From Bradyrhizobium sp. (lineage in GTDB: Bacteria; Pseudomonadota; Alphaproteobacteria; Rhizobiales; Xanthobacteraceae): DNA of 38,655 nucleotides. Shown here piece after piece: positions 33,178-38,655 of the stretch (positions within the stretch are counted from its first letter, which is position 1; every line of letters starts with the position of its first letter). The notes beneath the pieces are model-generated. The model was given only the letters and a program-made list of their open reading frames with translations, was not told the origin of the DNA and did no database searches. The position numbers and the translations under genes were made by a program. The stretch covers positions 1-38,655 of the forward strand of contig NZ_JAUSLT010000199.1 of NCBI RefSeq assembly GCF_030646015.1. The letters run 5' to 3'.

Positions 33178-33191
33178 CGACCAATCAGGGA

Positions 33192-33461
33192 CTATTTCCT
33201 GGTGTTGGTCTTGGAAGAGCCAGTCGTGGTCTGATGGCCCGGCGCGTATTCGGAAGCGCCGGGTGCGCCTGACTTTTTCGCATCCTGCATCTTTTGGCCG
33301 GGGGCATATTCAGATGCTCCAGGCCCTGTCGATTTGGTGGTGCTGTTGTTCATCTGCTGACCGGGCGCATTGCCGGACGCGCCGGGCGACGTACCCGATT
33401 GAGCAAAGGCCGACGCTGCGAAAAGCATGGTTCCGGCAACAAGCAGAGATTTCTTGATCAT
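33192..33461 (-). CDS. Small secreted protein with three PGASxxAPGQ repeats
   Basis: 89 residues with a signal peptide MIKKSLLVAGTMLFAASAFAQ (cleavage after AFA). The mature part is made of three imperfect repeats: PGASGNAPGQQM, PGASEYAPGQKM and PGASEYAPGHQT, joined by Ser/Thr/Lys-rich linkers. It is predicted unstructured and lacks cysteines. AGGAGG lies six bases before ATG 33461, a near-perfect ribosome binding site implying high expression. Similar APGQ(K/R)M proteins exist in rhizobia; function unknown to me. Confidence 0.85.
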   Translation of the reverse strand: MIKKSLLVAGTMLFAASAFAQSGTSPGASGNAPGQQMNNSTTKSTGPGASEYAPGQKMQDAKKSGAPGASEYAPGHQTTTGSSKTNTRK

Positions 33462-33730
33462 GTGTTCCTCCTCGATTGAGTGGTCCACATCCAACGTCCG
33501 CTAACTCGGGACGTTCCGATTTATCCCGATGGCGCCGGAAGGAACATGCATGAATGGACTTTCAGAAATCCGGAGATTGCATCCTTGTCATCCACGTTCA
33601 CTTGCACATCACGATGCCAACGCGCCTCCGGCTGAATTCAGCCATTTTCGCGTTAACCCTCGTCCCGCTATTTGATCCCCCGTTCCGGCAAAAAATGGCA
33701 TGCTGCGGCCGTCCAAACCCGGAGCTGGCC

Positions 33731-34156
33731 ATGCTGCGCTGGATGATGCCGTTTCTGATTGCGATGCTCGCGATCCCCTCCACTGCGGAAGCTGCCGGCC
33801 CCGCCGGCAAGGCCGCGGCGCGACGCGCCGCCGGCCAATTGCCACCGGGACTTCCGCGCGCGAATTACAAATTCAGGACGACGGTGGCTCCGGCGATGCG
33901 GTACCCTTCCGCCCAATCATTGGTTGACGGACCCGACGTGCTGTTCACACCGTCGACCGGATATGTGCGTTACATTCCGCCCGCGGTCGGCGTCACGTGG
34001 CTGCCGGCCTATCCAGCCTGGCCCGGCTATGGGGTGCTGCCGGTCACTTACGAATACCAGGGTCCGTGGTTCGCCGGCCCGGATTTCGGTACCTGGAACG
34101 GCTGGTCCTATGGTTACGGCTGCGGCCTCAACAGCTACGGCAACCCTTGGTGCTAG
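33731..34156 (+). CDS. Secreted aromatic/Gly-rich protein of unknown function
   Basis: 141 residues from ATG 33731 (GGAG seven bases upstream). Signal peptide MLRWMMPFLIAMLAIPSTAEA. The mature protein is rich in Tyr, Trp, Pro and Gly, for example VTWLPAYPAWPGYGVLP and GTWNGWSYGYGCG, with two Cys near the C-terminus. No domain recognised; probably cell-envelope or extracellular. The open frame starts earlier (33554) but without coding character. Its stop is four bases from the convergent ctaA stop. Confidence 0.75.
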   Translation: MLRWMMPFLIAMLAIPSTAEAAGPAGKAAARRAAGQLPPGLPRANYKFRTTVAPAMRYPSAQSLVDGPDVLFTPSTGYVRYIPPAVGVTWLPAYPAWPGYGVLPVTYEYQGPWFAGPDFGTWNGWSYGYGCGLNSYGNPWC

Positions 34157-34160
34157 CGGT

Positions 34161-35252
34161 TCAACCGGCCTGTCCTGCAGGCACACTCAGTTTTCGCGGC
34201 GTGGCCTGCGGCTGCGCCGCCAGTCGCTCGACCTGGAAAATCGCCAGCGTCAGCACCACCATGGCGACGGCCTGGTGCGCCAGAGCGAGATCGATCGGCA
34301 CCTGATACAGGAGGGTGAAGATGCCCAGCACCGCCTGCAGGATCATCGCCGCCGCCAGCCATACCGCGCCACTGATCACGGCGGTCGCGGCCCGCGCGCG
34401 GATAGCATCGACCGCATGCAGGATCGCCAACACTAACAGCGCATACGCGGTCATCCGGTGTTCGAACTGCACAGTCAGCGGGTTGTCGAACAAATTGCGC
34501 CACCACGGTTCTTCGAAGAACAGCCGCGCCGCCGACGGAATCAATGCGCCGTCGATTTCGGGCCAGGTATTGTAAATCCGTCCCGCGCGCAGGCCCGCGA
34601 CCAGCGCGCCGACATACAACTGCACGAAGGTCAGCACCAGCAGCGCGATGCTGGTGATCCGCAGCCGCGCCGAGACGATGGCCGGAGGCCGGCCCGCCAT
34701 CCGCCGCAGCGTCCAGACGATGGCAGCAAAGATGACGAGCGCCAGCACCAGATGGGTGGCGAGACGATATTGCGACACCTCGGTCCGCTGCGTCAGCCCT
34801 GACGCCACCATCCACCAGCCGACCGCGCCCTGCAACGCGCCGAGGCCGAAGATCAGCCACAGCCGGCGTTTCAGCTCCGCGCTGAGGGCGCCGCGCCACA
34901 GAAACCACAGGAACGGCAGCAGATAGGCCATCCCGATCACGCGCCCGAGCAGCCGGTGGCTCCATTCCCACCAGAAGATGGTCTTGAACTGGTCGAGCGA
35001 CATGCCGGCATTGAGTTCGCGATATTGCGGAATGGTCTTGTAGGCCTCGAACGCCGCCGTCCATTGCGCCTCGCCGAGCGGCGGCAGGGTACCAGTGACC
35101 GGCTTCCATTCGACGATCGACAGGCCGGACTCGGTCAGCCGCGTGGCGCCGCCGACCAGCACCATGATCGCGATCAGCGCGGCGATCGAGAGCAGCCACC
35201 ATCTGACGGCGATGGTTGGGGGGGCGGCTTGCTGTGCGGGAACAACGGTCAT
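34161..35252 (-). CDS. ctaA: Heme A synthase (CtaA/COX15)
   Basis: Integral membrane monooxygenase that converts heme O to heme A for cytochrome aa3 oxidase. 363 residues from ATG 35252; eight transmembrane helices. Conserved heme-ligand histidines appear in WEWSHRLLGR, LATHLVLA, FEHRMTAYALLVLAILHA and LAHQAVAM, and the loop GGATRLTESGLSIVEWKPVTG near the N-terminus is typical of the alphaproteobacterial type 2 enzyme. Divergent from the DUF2842 gene, its usual neighbour. Confidence 0.96.
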   Translation of the reverse strand: MTVVPAQQAAPPTIAVRWWLLSIAALIAIMVLVGGATRLTESGLSIVEWKPVTGTLPPLGEAQWTAAFEAYKTIPQYRELNAGMSLDQFKTIFWWEWSHRLLGRVIGMAYLLPFLWFLWRGALSAELKRRLWLIFGLGALQGAVGWWMVASGLTQRTEVSQYRLATHLVLALVIFAAIVWTLRRMAGRPPAIVSARLRITSIALLVLTFVQLYVGALVAGLRAGRIYNTWPEIDGALIPSAARLFFEEPWWRNLFDNPLTVQFEHRMTAYALLVLAILHAVDAIRARAATAVISGAVWLAAAMILQAVLGIFTLLYQVPIDLALAHQAVAMVVLTLAIFQVERLAAQPQATPRKLSVPAGQAG

Positions 35253-35345
35253 CGATGCCGTGCTTGATTGAACTGGCGCGCCCCTTATAGTCCGCCCCTT
35301 CCCGCGCGCAAGTTGCGCAAACGCAAAGAAATGCACATTTCCGTC

Positions 35346-35552
35346 ATGGCCATACGCACCCGCAAATTCATCGGAACCATCGCCCTGCTCGTGCTCGTCG
35401 TGGTGTGGTCGCTGCTGGGCATGACGGTGGCACAGACGCCGTGGCTGGCGAATTCAGGCCTGCTGCAGGCGATCTTCTACGTCGTGGCCGGCATCGGATG
35501 GGTGCTCCCGGCGATGCCGATCATCAGCTGGATGTCGAAGCCGGATGCTTAG
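35346..35552 (+). CDS. DUF2842 domain small membrane protein
   Basis: 68 residues from ATG 35346 (MAIRTRKFIGT); ATG 35331 would add five residues. Two transmembrane helices: IALLVLVVVWSLLGMTVAQ and LQAIFYVVAGIGWVLPAMPII, the second with the GIGWxLPAMxxIxWM family signature. Function unknown; conserved in alphaproteobacteria next to ctaA, which suggests a link to cytochrome oxidase biogenesis (inference). The stop is followed at once by a repeat element. Confidence 0.85.
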   Translation: MAIRTRKFIGTIALLVLVVVWSLLGMTVAQTPWLANSGLLQAIFYVVAGIGWVLPAMPIISWMSKPDA

Positions 35553-35553
35553 C

Positions 35554-35664
35554 CGTAGCCCGGATGGAGCCAACGGGTCGGCGCGCAGCGCTGCCCGATG
35601 GCGCAATCCGGGAACGGAGGTGAGGTCGGCCCCGGATTTCGCAAGGGCTCCATCCGGGCTACGG
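35554..35664. repeat. Inverted intergenic repeat, GTAGCCCGGATG-type
   Basis: Perfect 19-base arms (35554-35572 and 35646-35664; CCGTAGCCCGGATGGAGCC and its reverse complement) around an internal region that also contains CAATCCGGG/CCCGGATT. Starts one base after the DUF2842 stop, so it probably serves as a transcript 3' structure between convergent genes. Confidence 0.8.
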
Positions 35665-35695
35665 GACTGAACTCATCTTGATCAGGATGAGGATC

Positions 35696-36805
35696 TCAAT
35701 TCTCTTCGTCCCGAACCCACCTCCGCGTCGGCGCCACCGGTGCGAAGGCGGCGCCTGACAGCAGCACCCGCATGACGCGCAGCGAGCGTTGCCGTCCGTC
35801 CCAGGAAAGCCGCGGCAGCGCGTGCAAATTGGTGCGGCCCTCGGCCCGAACCACGCCCGGCAACGCCGACGCCGCACTGACAAAACCGGCCTCCTCGGCC
35901 ATCTGGACATGCTTGCGGGCGAAGGCGGCGCGATCGCCGAACGGATAGGCGAAATGCCTGACCTCGCGGTGGAATGCAGCCTGCGCGACCGCCCGGCCCA
36001 TCGTCATCTCGCGCTGCGCGTCGACGTCTTTCAGGTTCGACAGCACGGAATAGTTGACCGTCGCACTGCCGATCGTCACCAGGGGATCGGCGGCAAGTTT
36101 TGCCAGATCGTCCCAGTCCATCGCAGCTTCGCGCGACAGCGCCGCGAGGTTGACCGAGTATCGCTTGCACAGATCGTTGATCGCGGCCGATAGATCCGGC
36201 GGCGGCAGCGTGCGCATCCAGCCCGAGAGAAATTCGTAGAGCTGGTATTTTTCTGCATTGCCTTCGATGTCGAAGTGCCGCTCGTGGCGGTCCATCACCA
36301 GGCTGAGCCGGCCCTCGCGCGCGATGACGGCTTCCAGTGCCAGCCACCAGGCTTCGCCCAGGCGGTCCGGAAACGCGGTCGGCAGGTAAACCGTGAACGG
36401 CACGCCGTGCCGCGACAGCACCGGATAGGCCGATGCGATCATATCCTTGGTGCCGCCGTCGAAGGTCAGGCCCACGAACCGCCTTGGCGTGGGCGCCGTG
36501 ACCGCGCGGTGGCAAACCTCGTCCATCGAGACGATATCGAACTTCCAGCGCTTCAGGGCCCGGATCGTGCGGTCGAGAAATCCCGGCGTGATTTCGTGCG
36601 AGCGAAGCGGTTGAAAACGGCCGGCGCGCCGCGGCCGCACCCGTTCGAACCGCAAGACCACGCCGGCGCCGCCCGTGCCCCGGCCGCTCAGCCAATGCCG
36701 GCCGGACAACCAAGCCAGCTCCAGCCGGAGACTAGTCAGAAAGAGGTTTTCGGATGACAAATTCGCGTCCCCAGATGCGGCCGTCCCGCCCGCCGCTGCA
36801 AGCAT
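35696..36805 (-). CDS. Polysaccharide deacetylase homologue with degenerate metal site
   Basis: 369 residues with a NodB-like fold. Motif 1 is LTFDGGTKD (113-121) where active CE4 enzymes have TFDDG, so the metal-binding Asp is Gly117. Motif 2, normally SHTxxH, is SATVNY (247-252): both metal His are replaced (A248, Y252). The strand FAYPFG (285-290) is kept. The protein is therefore likely inactive as a deacetylase and may bind polymer or act structurally. ATG 36805 with AAGGA just upstream; divergent from a CelD-type acetyltransferase gene and close to an ExoP-like gene, which places it in an exopolysaccharide cluster. Confidence 0.85.
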   Translation of the reverse strand: MLAAAGGTAASGDANLSSENLFLTSLRLELAWLSGRHWLSGRGTGGAGVVLRFERVRPRRAGRFQPLRSHEITPGFLDRTIRALKRWKFDIVSMDEVCHRAVTAPTPRRFVGLTFDGGTKDMIASAYPVLSRHGVPFTVYLPTAFPDRLGEAWWLALEAVIAREGRLSLVMDRHERHFDIEGNAEKYQLYEFLSGWMRTLPPPDLSAAINDLCKRYSVNLAALSREAAMDWDDLAKLAADPLVTIGSATVNYSVLSNLKDVDAQREMTMGRAVAQAAFHREVRHFAYPFGDRAAFARKHVQMAEEAGFVSAASALPGVVRAEGRTNLHALPRLSWDGRQRSLRVMRVLLSGAAFAPVAPTRRWVRDEEN

Positions 36806-36889
36806 TGTCCTTACTCTTTGTTGACATTTCTTTGCAAAGGTCGGCCCAAGCCGAAAAATGTAAATAATCTCCTACATCCGGGTATAGCG
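36806..36889. promoter_or_regulatory. Divergent exopolysaccharide promoter region
   Basis: Only 84 bases separate two divergent starts. It contains TTGACA (36821-36826, plus strand), the 10-base palindrome CTTTGCAAAG (36830-36839) and an A+T-rich tract (GTAAATAATCTCC). A shared operator is plausible, but no -10 at correct spacing was found. Confidence 0.4.
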
Positions 36890-38080
36890 ATGACCATGGC
36901 CGCCGCGATCGACAACCGAACGGGGCATGCGCCGGCATCGACCGGGATCAGCCGCATCGCCGGCGTGGATATTCTCGGTGATCTCGGCCAGGCCGAGAGC
37001 ATCTGGCGCAGCCTCGAAGACATCAAGCAGTTTTCCACGCCGTATCAGCGCTTCGATTTACTCAGTGCCTGGCAGCGGCAGGTCGGCGCCCGCGAGGGCC
37101 ATCGTCCCTTCATCGTGATCGCTTATGACGCCGAGCGCCGTCCGCTGTTGCTGCTGCCGCTCACGCTCAGCCACGAGCACGGCGTTCGCACCGCGAGCTT
37201 CATGGGTGGCAAGCACGCCACCTTCAACATGGCGCTGTGGGACCGGGAATTTGCCGTCGCAGCCGGCGCGACCGATCTCGACGCCCTGATATCGGCGATA
37301 CGCGCGCGCGCCGAGGCCGACGTTCTGGCCCTGGGCCAGCAGCCGTTGACCTGGCACGGCGTACCGAACCCGATGGCGCTGTTGCCGCACCAGGCCTCGG
37401 CCAATGACTGTCCGCTGATGAAGATCGTGCCCGAGGAGCCGCCGACGGCGCGGATCTCGAGTTCCTTCCGGCGCAGGCTCAAGGGCAAGGAACGCAAGCT
37501 GCAGGCGCTTGCCGGCTATCGCTCTCACGTCGCGACATCGGACGCCGAAATCAAGCGGCTGCTCGACTGGTTCTTCATCATCAAGCCGCAGCGGATGGCG
37601 GAGCAGAAACTGCCCAACGTATTCGCCGACCCCGGCGTCGAGGAGTTCGTCCGCGACGCCTGCATGGCGCAGCTTGCGGACGGCGGCCGGGCCATCGATA
37701 TTCACGCGCTCGAATGCGACGACGAGGTGATTGCGATCTTCGCCGGCGTCAATGACGGCCACCGCTTTTCCATGATGTTCAACACCTACACGCTGTCGGC
37801 CAACTCCAAATACAGCCCCGGCCTGATCCTGATGCGCGACATCGTCGACCACTATGCCGAACGCGGCTATCGCGCGCTCGACCTCGGGATCGGATCGGAT
37901 GACTACAAGCGGCTGTTCTGCAAGGACGACGAGCCGATCTTCGACAGTTTTATTCCGCTCAGCCTGCGCGGCAAGCTGGCCGCCGCCGCAATGTCAGGCG
38001 TCAACCGCGCCAAGCATCTGGTAAAGCACAATCCGGCGCTGTTCGAACTGGCGCAGAAGCTGCGCGGGGCGTTTCGCTAG
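36890..38080 (+). CDS. GNAT acetyltransferase, CelD/BcsL type
   Basis: 396 residues from ATG 36890; the frame opens at 36818 but that extension has no similarity. Protein of the GNAT-like family found with cellulose and exopolysaccharide genes: N-terminal half with FSTPYQRFDLLSAWQRQVG and RPLLLLPLTLSHEHGVRTASFMGG, C-terminal acyl-transfer half with SSSFRRRLKGKERKL, FSMMFNTYTLSANSKYSPGLILMRDIVDH and RALDLGIGSDDYKRLFC. It probably acylates a polysaccharide precursor. The divergent neighbour is a deacetylase homologue. Confidence 0.88.
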   Translation: MTMAAAIDNRTGHAPASTGISRIAGVDILGDLGQAESIWRSLEDIKQFSTPYQRFDLLSAWQRQVGAREGHRPFIVIAYDAERRPLLLLPLTLSHEHGVRTASFMGGKHATFNMALWDREFAVAAGATDLDALISAIRARAEADVLALGQQPLTWHGVPNPMALLPHQASANDCPLMKIVPEEPPTARISSSFRRRLKGKERKLQALAGYRSHVATSDAEIKRLLDWFFIIKPQRMAEQKLPNVFADPGVEEFVRDACMAQLADGGRAIDIHALECDDEVIAIFAGVNDGHRFSMMFNTYTLSANSKYSPGLILMRDIVDHYAERGYRALDLGIGSDDYKRLFCKDDEPIFDSFIPLSLRGKLAAAAMSGVNRAKHLVKHNPALFELAQKLRGAFR

Positions 38081-38112
38081 GCGCGGATCTTCGTCGCGGA
38101 GCAAGACTCCAT

Positions 38113-38204
38113 CAACGTCATTGCGAGCGGAGTGAAGCAATCCAGCTTTTTTTGCTCCGCAAGAATGGATTGCTTCGTCGCAAGAGCTCCTCGCAATGAC
38201 GTTG
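38113..38204. repeat. Inverted intergenic repeat, GTCATTGCGAGC-type
   Basis: The left arm CAACGTCATTGCGAG ... GAAGCAATCCA and the right arm TGGATTGCTTC ... CTCGCAATGACGTTG are reverse complements with small gaps around the T-rich loop. This is a common Bradyrhizobium repeat. It lies 33 bases after the GNAT stop. Confidence 0.8.
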
Positions 38205-38227
38205 ACAGACCGCCACACATCGACGCT

Positions 38228-38330
38228 GTCGTCGCCCGGCTTGACCGGGCGATCCAGTACGCAGCGGCCTCTCGGATAATCTCAAACGCCTCTGGAATAC
38301 GGGTCGCCCGGTCTAACGCCGGGCGATGAC
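38228..38330. repeat. Inverted intergenic repeat, CGCCCGGC-type
   Basis: GTCGTCGCCCGGC-ttga-CCGGGCGATCC on the left and GGTCGCCCGGT-ctaac-GCCGGGCGATGAC on the right: two small hairpins arranged as a larger inverted repeat. Directly beside the GTCATTGCGAGC-type element, so two unrelated repeat families are stacked in one 276-base gap. Confidence 0.75.
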
Positions 38331-38356
38331 AGCGGTGGGTGTGCGAGCAGTCTGCC

Positions 38357-38655
38357 TTACGCCGCCACGACCCGCGGACCAACCTGAACCGTATCCGATG
38401 ACGGCTGCACCGGCTTGCTCAGCATCGTCACCTCGGAAAAGCCGACCGCGCACAGCTGCTCGCACATCAGGGTGCGGGCGTCCGGCGCCATCGAGGCATC
38501 CGGCACCACCACGGCGCGCGCCTGCGCCGTCAGCAGTTCGGCCGGCAGGTCGGAAGCGGTGCCGGCATCCAGCACCACATGGTCATAGACCCGCAGCAAG
38601 GCATCGATCGCCAGCGTCAGCCGCGGCGATTGCAGCAGGCTGCGGTCCGAACCCG
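38357..38655 (-). CDS. Probable C-terminus of an ExoP-like polysaccharide chain-length/tyrosine kinase protein (partial)
   Basis: The frame is open to the right window edge, so the TTG at 38599 is internal. About 98 residues are visible: RSLLQSPRLTLAIDALLRVYDHVVLDAGTASD resembles the Walker B region (hhhhDxG) of the Wzz/ExoP tyrosine autokinase domain, followed by AVVVPDASMAPDARTLMCEQL, a ParA-like strand-helix. The end lacks a Tyr cluster, which many active kinases have. Context (acetyltransferase, deacetylase homologue) supports exopolysaccharide synthesis. Only this fragment could be judged. Confidence 0.55.
   Translation of the reverse strand, partial: GSDRSLLQSPRLTLAIDALLRVYDHVVLDAGTASDLPAELLTAQARAVVVPDASMAPDARTLMCEQLCAVGFSEVTMLSKPVQPSSDTVQVGPRVVAA

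Noticed and set aside
31163..33184. Minus-strand open frame of 673 codons across the CoA-binding and metY genes
   Set aside because: It is antisense to two well-supported genes, and its composition is that of a shadow frame.
1..38655. CRISPR array or intact insertion sequence
   Set aside because: No regularly spaced direct repeats, and no transposase or integrase reading frame was recognised on either strand.

Overview
The window is GC-rich chromosomal DNA from an alphaproteobacterium of the Bradyrhizobium / Rhodopseudomonas group (Nitrobacteraceae). The assignment rests on the order tig-clpP-clpX-lon, a sigma54-driven glnB-glnA pair, the rplM-rpsI pair, ctaA next to a DUF2842 gene, and the inverted repeats typical of Bradyrhizobium intergenic regions. 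No database search was run; all family calls are from reading the proteins.

Left end (1-4135): the 3' end of pepT, then a small operon of a secreted protein and a SAM methyltransferase. Next is an accessory patch. A tRNA-Val(TAC) gene has been cut in its anticodon arm. Its two halves (2150-2192 and 2844-2886) lie on either side of about 650 bp that holds a second, intact tRNA-Val(TAC) and the truncated start of an Mrr-like nuclease gene resembling ABC-three-component defence proteins. The halves share a 9-base core and rebuild a 77-base tRNA, so this looks like an integration scar. Beyond it are an unrecognised protein with a nuclease-like motif and a small membrane protein.

Proteostasis block (4150-11180, minus strand): tRNA-Leu(TAG), trigger factor, ClpP, ClpX and Lon. 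There is a heat-shock-type (RpoH) promoter candidate before clpP and a strong terminator after lon.

Middle (11300-20040): a Tat-exported cupredoxin protein that has lost most copper ligands, followed by a convincing mandelate racemase; the NAD(P)HX repair enzyme Nnr; glnB (PII) and glnA behind a sigma54 promoter; three short rhizobial-type genes; an AraC-family regulator; and a fragment of an ABC-transporter binding-protein gene.

Right half (20046-38655): a large hybrid histidine kinase, a gamma-glutamyl-GABA hydrolase-like amidotransferase, an anchored protein of unknown function, an AI-2E-family permease, a small monooxygenase, a diguanylate cyclase, rplM-rpsI, a thioesterase, a crotonase, a CoA-binding protein, metY, two small secreted proteins, ctaA and a DUF2842 gene. 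The right edge enters an exopolysaccharide region: a polysaccharide deacetylase homologue without its metal ligands, a divergent CelD/BcsL-type acetyltransferase, and the end of a probable ExoP-like kinase. Four inverted-repeat elements sit between genes in this half.

The most unusual items are the split tRNA-Val scar with its spare tRNA and nuclease remnant, and the two enzyme homologues (multicopper oxidase and CE4 deacetylase) whose metal sites are missing.
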